Assembly (NCBI GenBank): GCA_017309115.1
Contig: JAFLEF010000048.1
Coordinates: 1 to 57,988 of the forward strand
Length of the DNA: 57,988 nucleotides
Reading direction: 5' to 3'
Source: Verrucomicrobiota bacterium
GTDB lineage: Bacteria > Verrucomicrobiota > Verrucomicrobiia > Limisphaerales > UBA9464
A program made the translations under genes and the position numbers. The notes beneath the pieces are model-generated. The model ran no database searches, was not told where the DNA came from, and was given only the letters and a program-made list of their open reading frames with translations. Shown here one piece after another: positions 45,335 to 54,411 of the stretch. Within the stretch, counting starts at the first letter, position 1. The number at the start of each line of letters is the position of its first letter.

Positions 45335-45404
45335 GAGTGGACGATTGAAAGGGAAGTCGTCCCTTGGCAAGTCAGCATTCCGGGGGGCTGGCTTGGGGCG
45401 GAAG

Positions 45405-45420
45405 TCCGACCGACGTCGGA
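45405..45420. promoter_or_regulatory. Inverted repeat upstream of the M20 peptidase gene (candidate operator)
   Basis: TCCGAC-CGAC-GTCGGA, perfect 6-bp arms, 34 bp upstream of the ATG at 45455, in the divergent gap with the YSC84 gene. Possible regulator site; no other support. Confidence 0.3.
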
Positions 45421-45454
45421 TTGACGGAAAGTCCGGCACCTTCAAGGCTGCCGC

Positions 45455-46693
45455 ATGCGTTCGCTGGCTGAATTGAGTCGTGCCTTGGAATCCCGGCTTC
45501 CCGCCGGTTTGGAGCTGCTGCGGCAGATGGTCGACATCAACAGCTGGACGGAGAATCGCGCGGGGGTGCGTCAGGTCGGAGAATTAACGGCCCAGGCCTT
45601 TGCCGATCTGGGATTCCAGACGGAGTGGGTTCCCTCGGCCAATCCCCGCTGGGGCGAACATTTGATCCTTACTCGGCCCGGCACCGGACCGTCCACCATT
45701 GCCTTGGTGGCCCACCTCGACACCGTGTTCTCGCCGGAGGAAGAAACCCGAAACAACTTCCACTGGCAGCCGGAAGGGGACCGCATTTTTGGTCCGGGAA
45801 CTCACGACATCAAGGGCGGCACCTTGATGATGTGGCTGACCCTGCAAACGCTGCGGGAACTGTATCCCGTCGAGTTTGGCGAGATCACCTGGAAGCTGTT
45901 CTGGAATTCCTCGGAAGAAATGTTGTCGCCGGATTTCGGGCAGGTCTGCCGTGATCGACTGGGACCCGAAACCCTCGGCATTCTGGTGTTCGAAGCCGAA
46001 GGCAAGGGTCCAGGCTGCCGACGACTGGTGGTGGCCCGCAAGGGACGCGGCGTGTGGCGACTCCAAGTCGCGGGTCGCAGCGCCCATTCCGGCGTCCGAC
46101 CCACCGCCGGCGCCAACGCCATTGTCCAACTGGGACGGCTGGTCGACCGGGTGCATCGACTCAACGACGAAAGCCGGCAACTGACGGTCAATGTGGGGCT
46201 CATTCGCGGCGGCACCGGTCTGAACCGAGTGCCCCACGCCGCCGAGGCGGAAGGCGAATTTCGGGCCTATACCCCCGATGCCTTCGAAGTGGGCCGACGC
46301 GGCCTGCTCGCGCTGTCGGGCCCCGGGGACATTTTCAGTCCGATCGATAACTTCCACTGTCAGGCGACCATGGAAGTAACCTCCGAAACCTCCCCGTGGC
46401 CCAAAAACCCTGGATCTGCTGCGCTTTTTGCACACTGGGAGGCCGCCGGAGTGGATTTGGGTCAGCGCGTGGAACCCGAGTCCCGGGGGGGATTGAGTGA
46501 TGGCAACCACCTGTGGGCGTATTTCCCCACTCTGGATGGATTGGGCCCGTCCGGAGACAATGATCACTGTTCGGAACGCAGTGCCGATGGCACGAAACTG
46601 CCCGAGTATGTGGACCGCTCTTCGTTCGTGCCCAAGGCCGCTTTGAACGTCACGGCCCTGGTTCGCTGGATTCAATCCAGCCGAAAATCCTGA
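45455..46693 (+). CDS. M20-family zinc metallopeptidase (carboxypeptidase G2-like)
   Basis: 412 residues, cytoplasmic by appearance (no signal). Metal-site residues: His87 and Asp89 in VAHLDTVF, Asp118 in GTHDIKGG, Glu154/Glu155 in NSSEEM, and a late His in GDNDHCSERS. The dimerisation lid region is GRSAHSGVRPTAGANAIV. Members hydrolyse C-terminal amino acids or N-acyl amino acids; ArgE/DapE-type roles are less likely given the CPG2-like GTHDIKGG. ATG 45455 is preceded by AAGG at a usable distance. Confidence 0.88.
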   Translation: MRSLAELSRALESRLPAGLELLRQMVDINSWTENRAGVRQVGELTAQAFADLGFQTEWVPSANPRWGEHLILTRPGTGPSTIALVAHLDTVFSPEEETRNNFHWQPEGDRIFGPGTHDIKGGTLMMWLTLQTLRELYPVEFGEITWKLFWNSSEEMLSPDFGQVCRDRLGPETLGILVFEAEGKGPGCRRLVVARKGRGVWRLQVAGRSAHSGVRPTAGANAIVQLGRLVDRVHRLNDESRQLTVNVGLIRGGTGLNRVPHAAEAEGEFRAYTPDAFEVGRRGLLALSGPGDIFSPIDNFHCQATMEVTSETSPWPKNPGSAALFAHWEAAGVDLGQRVEPESRGGLSDGNHLWAYFPTLDGLGPSGDNDHCSERSADGTKLPEYVDRSSFVPKAALNVTALVRWIQSSRKS

Positions 46694-46749
46694 TCCACAA
46701 CGCTACGCGCGCAGCCGTTCGGATTACCCAGGCATTTCCCCAACAAAAA

Positions 46750-46783
46750 AGCGCCCGCCCCAGCTTGCGCCAAGGCGGACGCT
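46750..46783 (-). terminator. Intrinsic terminator for the prepilin-like gene at 46877
   Basis: On the minus strand AGCGTCCGCC and GGCGGGCGCT form a 10-bp stem with one G-U pair and a 14-base loop, followed by TTTTTTGTT. It lies about 95 bp after the stop of the leftward gene and 57 bp after the convergent M20 stop. Confidence 0.82.
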
Positions 46784-46876
46784 CCAACCCAGAACCAACC
46801 AACAGCGCCATCCAGCGCCGTGTTTGGCGAAATTCTGATCTGCAAAAGGGATGCCAGCTTTTGCTGAGGAACCAGA

Positions 46877-47653
46877 TTATTGTGCGACGGCGATCGCGTT
46901 GGTGCGCCACCGTTCGGTCACCGCCCAGAGATTGATCGGACCTAAGGAACGTCCGTGCTTGAGGAAGCGGACGCTGCCATCGCAAAACGCATAGTTGGAG
47001 CCGCCGCCCTTGCCCCCGCTATTCCCGCGAACCGTGCTGCCGTGGACGCTGTGGTTGAGCACTTCCACATCGTTGCCCAACTTCCCTTCCAGGAAATCCA
47101 TGAAGTAGTGGCCGATGGGATACAGCTTCTCGCCGAACAGAATGGTTTCGCTCGGCTCGTTGATCGCGGTGTCCTTGATGGTTTTGCCCACAATCGAGTT
47201 CATGTTGAACGACTCGCCCATTTCCTGGGCGAAGTAATCGTTCCACCCATTGATGATGTACGTCCGGGGCGCGGAATCGGCGATCAGGTTGGTGTCATTG
47301 ACTCCGGAGGCGGGACGATTCCCGGTACGACCCGTCGCCGGATCGGTCCCGACGTCGCTCGGGCAGGCCAAAATCTTCACCGTCTTGTAAATGGGCAGCA
47401 GCCGTTCGGGCCAGCGCGGTCCGGAGTTCCGTTCGGGGAACTGCCCGTTGTTCTCCCCGGCGTAGAGCGTGGAGGCGATGCCCAGCTGGCGAACCTGATT
47501 CACGCAGGAAATTCGGGTTGCGGCGGCCTTCGCGCGTCCCAGGGACGGCAGCAACATGCCGGCGAGAATCGCAATGATCGCGATCACGACGAGCAATTCG
47601 ATCAAGGTGAACGCCTGACGGCGCAAGAACGGGAACGAGGGTTGGATTTGCAT
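46877..47653 (-). CDS. Prepilin-like secreted protein with H-X9-DG-type end
   Basis: 258 residues: prepilin motif [19 protein letters not shown] (from about residue 14), conserved [13 protein letters not shown] and SCVNQVRQL after it, a two-Cys globular domain and the family-typical [16 protein letters not shown] near the end. The latter is the His/Asn-X-DG-like block seen in these families. It stands alone, with its own terminator. Function unknown; possibly a minor fibre or adhesin. Confidence 0.88.
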   Translation of the reverse strand: MQIQPSFPFLRRQAFTLIELLVVIAIIAILAGMLLPSLGRAKAAATRISCVNQVRQLGIASTLYAGENNGQFPERNSGPRWPERLLPIYKTVKILACPSDVGTDPATGRTGNRPASGVNDTNLIADSAPRTYIINGWNDYFAQEMGESFNMNSIVGKTIKDTAINEPSETILFGEKLYPIGHYFMDFLEGKLGNDVEVLNHSVHGSTVRGNSGGKGGGSNYAFCDGSVRFLKHGRSLGPINLWAVTERWRTNAIAVAQ

Positions 47654-47755
47654 ATTGATTCAGGACTTCGGATTGGTTCGTAGTCAGCCGCTTCCCCGGA
47701 GAGTTTGGTCGAATCGACTCCGGAAAACTGGCGTCAGGTGCGCCGGCGGTTTGTT

Positions 47756-48199
47756 ATGACGAAACAATCATGGACCTTAGTCGCGTTGGTGGTGGCACTG
47801 GGTGCGCTGTATCTCTTCCGCTTCACCGACTTGGGCCGCACCCCACAAATTCAAATCAATGTTTCTTCCCGGCCGTTCGCGCCGCAGGCGGCTCCCGATG
47901 ACCCTTTGCCCGTGATTTTCGGGCTGGATCAGGAACGCCAACTCACTCGCTTGCAGGTCATGCCCCTGACCGAAGTTTCCAATGCGAGTCCGAAGTGCGC
48001 GTGGAATCTGACGTCCAAGAAAGGCTCCCAACCCACTCGCGGTTTCGCCTATGGCGATGATCTGCCGGGCATGCAATCGCTGGGAGGAAGTGCGGCCAAA
48101 TTGATTCCCGGCACGGCTTACCGTCTGCAAATCGAAGCGGGTCGGGCCCGCGGTTCAGCGGATTTCACCCCTCAGGCCGCCGGTGGACCAGCCCAGTAG
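47756..48199 (+). CDS. Small membrane-anchored protein of unknown function
   Basis: 147 residues. One N-terminal helix (WTLVALVVALGALYLFRFTD, about 5-24), then a beta-rich domain with PLPVIFGLDQERQLTRLQVM, KCAWNLTSKKGSQ and GTAYRLQIEAGRARGSADF, perhaps a fibronectin-like fold. Divergent from the prepilin gene with 102 bp between starts. The ORF opens at 47705, but ATG 47756 puts the helix at the terminus. Family not recognised. Confidence 0.68.
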   Translation: MTKQSWTLVALVVALGALYLFRFTDLGRTPQIQINVSSRPFAPQAAPDDPLPVIFGLDQERQLTRLQVMPLTEVSNASPKCAWNLTSKKGSQPTRGFAYGDDLPGMQSLGGSAAKLIPGTAYRLQIEAGRARGSADFTPQAAGGPAQ

Positions 48200-48311
48200 A
48201 GTACACCCAGAGAGGGCGCGGCCGCTTCGTTAAATGTGGCGATGGCGGACCCGGGGAAAATGTTGAGAACGTGAGGAAGTGCCGCCGTGCATTGATCGGC
48301 GCCACTAAATC

Positions 48312-48737
48312 ATGAAAACCTCAATACTGCTCGGCGCCGCGCTCCTGTTCGCGGCGGTTGTTCCCCACCTCACTGCCCACGCGCAAGCGACGGACAGCAA
48401 ACCTCCCGCCGTGAGTTCCTCCGACTCCACGGCGCGTAAATCCGCCCGGTCGGTTCCCTTCCGGGGCAAAGTGGCCGCTCTGGATCCGCAGAAGATGACC
48501 TTCACCCTGAGCGGACCCAAGCAACGCGTCTTCCATCTCACTTCGGACACCAAGATCGAGAAGGACGGCAAGACCGTCACCTTCAGCGACGTCGCCCTGG
48601 GGGATGAAGCCCGCGGCCTCTACCAATCCGACGACGGCCAACTGGTGGTCATCAAGGCCAGCTTTGGTCCGAAACCCGAACCCAGCGGCAGTGCCAAGGC
48701 TGACGCCGCTTCCAAAAAGGAGGACGCGGGATCCTAA
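48312..48737 (+). CDS. Small secreted protein, DUF5666-like
   Basis: 141 residues with a signal peptide (MKTSILLGAALLFAAVVPHL, cleavage near AHA-QA). The mature part is SVPFRGKVAALDPQKMTFTL ... KDGKTVTFSDVALGDEARGL, the strand pattern of DUF5666/OB-like domains, then a Lys/Ala-rich tail. Function unknown. 112 bp after the previous gene, same strand; the leader has no Shine-Dalgarno. A hairpin follows at 48761-48786. Confidence 0.75.
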   Translation: MKTSILLGAALLFAAVVPHLTAHAQATDSKPPAVSSSDSTARKSARSVPFRGKVAALDPQKMTFTLSGPKQRVFHLTSDTKIEKDGKTVTFSDVALGDEARGLYQSDDGQLVVIKASFGPKPEPSGSAKADAASKKEDAGS

Positions 48738-48760
48738 ACCAACCTCTGCTAGTCGTCCGG

Positions 48761-48786
48761 GCGGTCGCCAAGCCTTTGGCGGCCGC
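48761..48786. terminator. Hairpin between convergent genes (probable bidirectional terminator)
   Basis: GCGGTCGCCAA-GCCT-TTGGCGGCCGC gives an 11-bp stem with one G-U pair and a 4-base loop. It sits 23 bp after the DUF5666-like stop and 10 bp after the ABC ATPase stop. The T-run is weak (CTTTGGCGTTT), so termination strength is uncertain. Confidence 0.65.
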
Positions 48787-48796
48787 CTTTGGCGTT

Positions 48797-49480
48797 TCAG
48801 GAGACTTCCAACGCCGTCATCATCCCGCCCTTCAGCCGCAACCGGCGCCGGCACCGCGATGCCAGCTCCAAGTCATGTGTGACCAATACCAGCGCGGTAC
48901 CAGCCGCAGCGTTCAATTCGAAAATCATTTCCGTCACCCGATGGGCGGTGTCGGTGTCCAGATTCCCCGTCGGTTCGTCGGCGAACAACAGTTTGGGTCG
49001 GTTGATAAAGGCCCGGGCCAAAGCCACGCGTTGCTGTTCCCCTCCACTCAACTGGGCCGGATAGTGATCCAAACGCTGACCCAACCCGACTTTGCTCAAC
49101 AGTTCCTCGCCCCGTTCCCGCGACACGCCATTTCCCCGAAGCTCCAGCGGAACCAGGACATTCTCCAACGCGGTCAGAGTCGGCAGCAGCTGAAAGTTCT
49201 GGAAAATGAACCCGACCTGTTCGTTGCGAACCCTCGCCCGAGCGTCCTCATCCAGGGTTGTCAGGTTGTTCCCCGCCAAAATCACTTCCCCCGAGGTCGG
49301 ATTGTCCAGTCCGGCACACAGGCCCAAGACCGTCGTTTTGCCACTGCCGCTGGGTCCCACCACAGCCAGGGTATCTCCCGCCGCCAACTCGAAGCTTACG
49401 TCCCGCAGCACGGTCAGGGGCGCCGTGACGGGTCCATAGGACTTGGTCAGATTGCGGGCAAGCAGGATGGGATCGGACAC
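48797..49480 (-). CDS. ABC transporter ATPase, LolD/MacB-type
   Basis: 227 residues from a GTG at 49480. Walker [10 protein letters not shown] (42-50), [20 protein letters not shown], signature [15 protein letters not shown], Walker [16 protein letters not shown] and switch [11 protein letters not shown] all fit the LolD/MacB/FtsE group, which act with FtsX-like permeases in lipoprotein release or macrolide/peptide export. No permease is adjacent, so partner and cargo are unknown. A TTG at 49531 would extend it into the divergent gene; GTG at the MxxP-type family start is preferred. Confidence 0.9.
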   Translation of the reverse strand: MSDPILLARNLTKSYGPVTAPLTVLRDVSFELAAGDTLAVVGPSGSGKTTVLGLCAGLDNPTSGEVILAGNNLTTLDEDARARVRNEQVGFIFQNFQLLPTLTALENVLVPLELRGNGVSRERGEELLSKVGLGQRLDHYPAQLSGGEQQRVALARAFINRPKLLFADEPTGNLDTDTAHRVTEMIFELNAAAGTALVLVTHDLELASRCRRRLRLKGGMMTALEVS

Positions 49481-49571
49481 GCGGCGCAACGTGCGCGGAT
49501 CGTTTGCGGCGTCAATGCGTCTCTGGTTCAACCTTGCCCCGGAACGCGGCGACCCGGACGCTGCCTCGGAA

Positions 49572-50432
49572 ATGTCGGCTGGTTATGACTTGGTCCAACT
49601 GAAGAATGGAACGTGGAGTGTTCGCTCCGTGGCGGAGGGCGAAACGTTTCATCCGGTCGTGGGCCCGGTGGCGGAGGCGGAAGCCTTGTATGTCCGCCAA
49701 TTGAACCTCGCGGAACGGGCACGCCAAGCAGGGAAAGGCCCGCTGGTGCTCTGGGATGTCGGTTTGGGCGCCGCGGCCAACGTCCTAACAGCACTTCGGG
49801 CTTTGGTTCCGACCGATCGGGCCGTCACGGTCCTCAGCTTTGATCACACTCTGGAACCCCTGCGTTTTGCTTTCGAACGCCGCGAGCAGCTGGGCTACTT
49901 CGGTGGCTTTGAATCAGTCCTCGAGACTCTGCTGCGGGACGGACGAGTCCGGTGCGCGAAGACGCCGCTGCCCCTGGAGTGGCAGGTCTTGACCGCCGAT
50001 TTCCCGACTGCGTTGGCCACCCCGGAGGCGGAACACTGGCCACCGCCGCATGGAATTCTCTTCGACGCCTTTTCGCCGGCGAGGAATCCGGCCATGTGGA
50101 CGCTGCCTCTGTTCACGCGACTGCGTCAGCTAACCCGACCCGATCGTCCCTGCTCCCTGGCCACCTATTCCCGGGCCACTTTGCTGCGGGTCACCCTGCT
50201 CCGAGCGGGCTGGTTTGTAGGGGTGGGTCATGCCACCGGCGAAAAGGACGAAACCACCGTGGCCGCCAATGTTCCGGAATTGATTGCCGAACCCCTGGGG
50301 CGGAACTGGCTGGAACGCGCCCGTCGTTCCACCAGTGCCGAACCCCTGACGAAGGCCGAGTATCGTCAGCGTCCGCTCTCGCCAGAGAGTTGGGAGGCGT
50401 TGAACCGGCATCCGCAGTTTCAAGCGGTCTGA
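49572..50432 (+). CDS. MnmD-like tRNA wobble-uridine methyltransferase (MnmC methyltransferase domain)
   Basis: 286 residues. YDLVQLKNGTWSVRSVAEGE and TFHPVVGP open the protein; SAM-binding VLWDVGLGAAANVLTALRAL follows, and ILFDAFSPARNPAMWTLPLF with CSLATYSRATLLRVTLLRAG are the MnmC N-domain signatures. Expected activity is methylation of aminomethyl-U34 in tRNA without the C-terminal oxidase domain of E. coli MnmC. Start ATG 49572; ATG 49515 is an alternative. Divergent from the ATPase gene with 91 bp between starts. Confidence 0.82.
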   Translation: MSAGYDLVQLKNGTWSVRSVAEGETFHPVVGPVAEAEALYVRQLNLAERARQAGKGPLVLWDVGLGAAANVLTALRALVPTDRAVTVLSFDHTLEPLRFAFERREQLGYFGGFESVLETLLRDGRVRCAKTPLPLEWQVLTADFPTALATPEAEHWPPPHGILFDAFSPARNPAMWTLPLFTRLRQLTRPDRPCSLATYSRATLLRVTLLRAGWFVGVGHATGEKDETTVAANVPELIAEPLGRNWLERARRSTSAEPLTKAEYRQRPLSPESWEALNRHPQFQAV

Positions 50433-50551
50433 ACGCCGAGTCCCGCCAGCCGATCCAACCCGGAAACTTTCCCTTGGCGCGGGCGCCACCTGCCCGACTA
50501 TCGTCGCCGTCGCTGCCGCTCCGCCTTGGGGAAAGGGCAGCCCCATTCCCG

Positions 50552-52210
50552 ATGCACGTTGTCCTTCGCTCTACTGGCCGCCTGTTGGCCGGACTATTCT
50601 TGGTTTTGCTGACCAGCCAGGCTTTCGCTCAAGCCCCGGTGATCACCCTCCAGCCAGTGTCCCAGACCAACAACGTTGGTGCGCTGGTCAACTTAACTGT
50701 GGAGGCCACCGGCTCCCGGCCGATGATCTTCAACTGGTACTTTAATGACATTCAGATCAGTTCGTTCACCAATGGCATCATCTCCTTCGTCATTTCGTCC
50801 GTAGCCGAAACCGGCAACTACACCGCAGTCGTCACCAACGAATTCGGAGCCACCACCTCGGCTCCCGCAGTCCTGACCGTTTTGGGGCCACCCCTGTTTA
50901 CGAATCAGCCCAGTCCCCAGACCATTTTCGTTTCTCAGAATGTCACCTTTTCCGCGGCGGTGCTGAGTGCGACTCCGGTCACCTATCAATGGCTGTACCA
51001 GGGAGGCATCCTCGGTAACCAGACGAACCAAACACTGACGTTGACCAATGTGCAGGCCGGGCAGGCAGGATTTTATTCCGTTCAGGCCCAAAACCAGAAC
51101 GGCACAACCACCAGTTTTGCCGTTCCGCTCACCGTTCTCCCCTTGCCCCCACCGTCCATCCGCTTGGGAGTGTTGACCGCGACCAACCAAATCCAGGTTC
51201 CAGTCCTCTACACGGCCAACAGCGTGGAGACGAACATCAGCTTTTCCGTGACCTTCAATCCGGCGGTTTTCACCAACGCCACCTTTTTTCCGGAGCGACT
51301 GATCAGTGCCGAGGATTCAGAAGACAACCTGACCCGGCTCAATCTCGCCCGCGTCCGCCCGTCCGCACTTCCGGAAGATGCCGTCGTGACTATCGACGAA
51401 AGCCAGCTGGCCCAAGGCCGGTTGGGAATCACCATCCACTGGCTCACCAACTCGCTGCCCCCGGGCGAAAGCACCGTCGGCCAAATGTTGTTTGATCTGG
51501 TTTCGGGACAGACCAATCCGCTCGCCGGCCTCCTCGGGATCACCAATCTCCCCGTTCCAGCCACGTTTGCTCCGGCCATCAGCGGAACCAACAACATGAT
51601 CATCAACGTGATGAATCCTCAGTTGGTCTCTCTCGGCGGATTCAGTCTCAACCCCCAGACTGGGCTGCAACAGCAAGTCGTCACCTACGGCAATCCCGGG
51701 AACGCCTTCGTCGAGAACACCCGAATGATCGTGGACGGCCTTGGATTCGATTCCTTTACGAATCTGGTTCGCCTCTGGAATTCCCAGGGAACACTGGTCC
51801 TCGGAGTGCGCTCCTTTGTCGATATGGGCGCCATTGCCCCCACGGAGGTGCGGCAGGCGTTGATGGAATACTACGTGACCGACCGCGTGACCACTCCCAC
51901 CCCGATTTACACATTGCTGGCGACGCCGCCAGTGGTGTTGCCGATTCCGCCAGGCGTCACATTGACCGATGTGGTTACCCGCTGGACCAACGGCCTGGTG
52001 CTCGTCGAGTTCCCCACTTCGCCGTTGTACCGGTACTACATCCAGTACGCCTCCAATGTCGTCGACTTCAACAATGGCGCCTTCAACACCTCGCTGCCGT
52101 ACATGCTGGGCACCGGCAGCCGACGCCAATGGCTGGATACCGGCCCGCCCCGCACCCTGACTCCACCGACCGAAGGAAGCCGCTTTTACCGCGTCCTTGA
52201 AGTGCCCTAA
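50552..52210 (+). CDS. Secreted protein with two immunoglobulin-like repeats
   Basis: 552 residues. Signal peptide (LLAGLFLVLLTSQAFAQ) then two Ig-like domains (ITLQPVSQTNNVGALVNLTV ... AETGNYTAVVTNEFGATTSA and NQPSPQTIFVSQNVTFSAAV ... GQAGFYSVQAQNQNGTTTSF), a Pro linker, a cohesin-like middle region (TNISFSVTFNPAVFTNATFF, ESTVGQMLFDLVSGQ) and a C-terminal YRYYIQYASNVVDFNN ... GSRFYRVLEVP tail shared with other exported proteins here. Likely surface adhesion or matrix role. ATG 50552 chosen by the signal peptide. The barrel gene follows 29 bp later. Confidence 0.85.
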   Translation: MHVVLRSTGRLLAGLFLVLLTSQAFAQAPVITLQPVSQTNNVGALVNLTVEATGSRPMIFNWYFNDIQISSFTNGIISFVISSVAETGNYTAVVTNEFGATTSAPAVLTVLGPPLFTNQPSPQTIFVSQNVTFSAAVLSATPVTYQWLYQGGILGNQTNQTLTLTNVQAGQAGFYSVQAQNQNGTTTSFAVPLTVLPLPPPSIRLGVLTATNQIQVPVLYTANSVETNISFSVTFNPAVFTNATFFPERLISAEDSEDNLTRLNLARVRPSALPEDAVVTIDESQLAQGRLGITIHWLTNSLPPGESTVGQMLFDLVSGQTNPLAGLLGITNLPVPATFAPAISGTNNMIINVMNPQLVSLGGFSLNPQTGLQQQVVTYGNPGNAFVENTRMIVDGLGFDSFTNLVRLWNSQGTLVLGVRSFVDMGAIAPTEVRQALMEYYVTDRVTTPTPIYTLLATPPVVLPIPPGVTLTDVVTRWTNGLVLVEFPTSPLYRYYIQYASNVVDFNNGAFNTSLPYMLGTGSRRQWLDTGPPRTLTPPTEGSRFYRVLEVP

Positions 52211-52239
52211 ACCCGCCGGCCCAATCCCCTCATTCTTCC

Positions 52240-53274
52240 ATGAAGTTTGTCCGCTCTTTGTCCCGGTCGGCCCTGCTGCTTTCCGGCACCCTCACCAGCT
52301 GCTCCTTGTGGGCTCAAGAATCCCCGTATGATCTGGAGAAAGCCGGGTGGTTCATCCGCACCGGCGCGTACCTCCAGACGGGAATGTCCATGTCGGTCAA
52401 TCGAGTGGTCGCACCGACACCGATCACGCCCGGACTGTATGACAACGGCTTTGTCCAACCCGACATCAGCCAAGGCGCCGGCGGCCTGACTTGGAACTGG
52501 GGTTATACGGACAACTCCCAGATTGTGGGAGATCAGTTGGAATTCAGCCGCGTGGAAGGTCTGGCGACCGTCAATTCCCTGGAAAACTTTGAAAACCCGA
52601 CCCTCTTCGGCCCGGAAATCCTGGTGGGTTTCGAGTTCTACACGTTCGAAATCAAGAACCGCACCGCGCGCTTTGGCTTCGAGATCGGGGCTCGCTTTGG
52701 AAACTACTCGGGAAGCGATCGCAGCTCGGTTTCTAGTGACGTCGCCTTGAAACGCGACCGCTACAGCCTGGGCGGCATCGTCCCTCCGGAGGCGCCCTAC
52801 TTTGGTTTGCCGGATGTTCCGGGACCGCTGATTTCGCTGACGCCCATCCCCCAGAATACACGGTTCTCTCGTGCCCACTCCGGGCTGGCCACAGAGTTCG
52901 AGGCGGACTTCTACACGGCTCGCTTCGGGGCTTGGCTCAACGTCCCGCTGTCGGAGAAATGGACCGTCGGTGCGAGCTTGGGCTTCACCTCCATTTACGC
53001 CTACGGAACGGCCACGTTCACTCAGGTCACCACCTACGACAATCCGCTGTTTGTCCCGGTGACCCAGACGGCCCGCCAGTCGGAAGGCGACTGGTTGCCG
53101 GGTGCCTACCTTCAGTTCCGGGGCGAGTACCGCATTCTGGATTGGATGAGCGCCTACCTCAGTGCCGAGTGCGCGAACAACGGAGCCCTCCGGATCAACG
53201 GACTGGATTATCAGGCGAAATTCGACTTTGGATTCACCTACGGAGCGAGCGGCGGCCTGCTGTTCTCGTTCTGA
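52240..53274 (+). CDS. Predicted outer-membrane beta-barrel protein
   Basis: 344 residues. Signal peptide MKFVRSLSRSALLLSGTLTS ... WAQ, then alternating amphipathic strands (GWFIRTGAYLQTGMSMSV, ILVGFEFYTFEIKNRTARFG, FYTARFGAWLNVPLSEKWTV, GASLGFTSIYAYGTATFTQV, GAYLQFRGEYRILDWMSAYL) ending FGFTYGASGGLLFSF with a terminal Phe, as outer-membrane proteins do. No enzymatic site seen. It follows the Ig protein by 29 bp and is probably co-transcribed, suggesting a surface-display pair. Stop is 4 bp from the convergent radical SAM gene. Confidence 0.83.
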   Translation: MKFVRSLSRSALLLSGTLTSCSLWAQESPYDLEKAGWFIRTGAYLQTGMSMSVNRVVAPTPITPGLYDNGFVQPDISQGAGGLTWNWGYTDNSQIVGDQLEFSRVEGLATVNSLENFENPTLFGPEILVGFEFYTFEIKNRTARFGFEIGARFGNYSGSDRSSVSSDVALKRDRYSLGGIVPPEAPYFGLPDVPGPLISLTPIPQNTRFSRAHSGLATEFEADFYTARFGAWLNVPLSEKWTVGASLGFTSIYAYGTATFTQVTTYDNPLFVPVTQTARQSEGDWLPGAYLQFRGEYRILDWMSAYLSAECANNGALRINGLDYQAKFDFGFTYGASGGLLFSF

Positions 53275-53278
53275 AGCG

Positions 53279-54343
53279 TCACCAAAGTTCGCCCTGACCC
53301 CGCGTCACCCGACGAAACGCGGCGGTGCTGAGCTCCGGGCCTTTCAGGGCCAGACCGGCTTTGCGACACGCTACGGCAAACAACTGGGAGAGTTGTTCAG
53401 CCCGCGGCCCTTCGCCCCGCATGCGCGCTCCAAAACGGGAATCGTTGAGGGCTCCGCCCCGCAGGTCCCGGATTTGGTTGAGAACCTTTTCCTTTCGTTC
53501 CGGCAGATGCCGCTCCAGCCAGTCCTCAAACACGGGCGCAACGGTCAGCGGAAGGCGCAGTACGACCTTGGCGGCATGACCTGCTCCCGCTTCCCGCGCC
53601 GCCGCCAGCAGTCGGGGGATCTCATGATCATTCACCGCGGGAATGACCGGAGCCACCATGACACCCACCGGCACGCCTGCCGCTGACAACGTGCGAATCG
53701 CCGCCAGTCGCGCCGCGGGTGGCGACGTCCTGGGTTCCAACCGCCCCCGCAATTCCGGATCGAGAGTGGTGAGCGAGATCATGACCACCACCGCTTGATG
53801 CCGCGCGAGTTCGGCGAGCACGTCGACGTCCCGGGCCACCAGAGCATTCTTGGTCACGATACCCACGGGATTGCGAAACTCGGCCAGAACCTCCAGACAA
53901 CGTCGGGTGATTCGCAACCGTCGCTCGACCGGTTGATAACAGTCCGTCACGCCGCTCAGGGCAATGGTGTCCGGACGCCAGGACGCCGCGGACAATTCCT
54001 CCCGCAAGAGTTCTGGCGCCCGTTCCTTAACGACAATCCGAGTCTCGAAGTCCAGCCCGGCGCTGAAGCCCAGGAATTCGTGGGTCGGCCGCGCGTAGCA
54101 ATAGGCGCAGCCATGTTCGCAGCCTCGATAAGGATTAAGGCTCCAAGTAAAGCCCACGTCCGGACTGTCATTGCGAGTGAGCGCCCGCTGGGTTTGGTCG
54201 GCGATGAATTGAGTGCGCGGAGCGGGTTCCTCTGCCGGGTCCAGATCGGCGAGGTCCGGATCCGCCTCACGATGAACCGCGCTAAACCGGTTGGCCGGAT
54301 TGAATCCAGCTCCCCGGGAATCAGGTGGTCGCGGCGCGTTCAT
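53279..54343 (-). CDS. PA0069-family radical SAM protein
   Basis: 354 residues. The cluster motif is C75-x3-C79-x2-C82 in NPYRGCEHGCAYCYARPTHE, preceded by a long N-terminal part (RGAGFNPANRF, RTQFIADQTQ) typical of this family; IALSGVTDCYQPVERRLRIT and VGIVTKNALVARD resemble spore photoproduct lyase relatives. A [4Fe-4S] enzyme making a 5'-deoxyadenosyl radical; substrate unknown. Start ATG 54343; the ORF ends convergent with the barrel gene. Complete length for the family. Confidence 0.9.
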   Translation of the reverse strand: MNAPRPPDSRGAGFNPANRFSAVHREADPDLADLDPAEEPAPRTQFIADQTQRALTRNDSPDVGFTWSLNPYRGCEHGCAYCYARPTHEFLGFSAGLDFETRIVVKERAPELLREELSAASWRPDTIALSGVTDCYQPVERRLRITRRCLEVLAEFRNPVGIVTKNALVARDVDVLAELARHQAVVVMISLTTLDPELRGRLEPRTSPPAARLAAIRTLSAAGVPVGVMVAPVIPAVNDHEIPRLLAAAREAGAGHAAKVVLRLPLTVAPVFEDWLERHLPERKEKVLNQIRDLRGGALNDSRFGARMRGEGPRAEQLSQLFAVACRKAGLALKGPELSTAAFRRVTRGQGELW

Positions 54344-54411
54344 CCGGCTGACAGCTTGCGTCGGCTCCGCCGGTGGCGCTACAAAGTTTCCAGGCCCACA
54401 GAATTCCTCGC

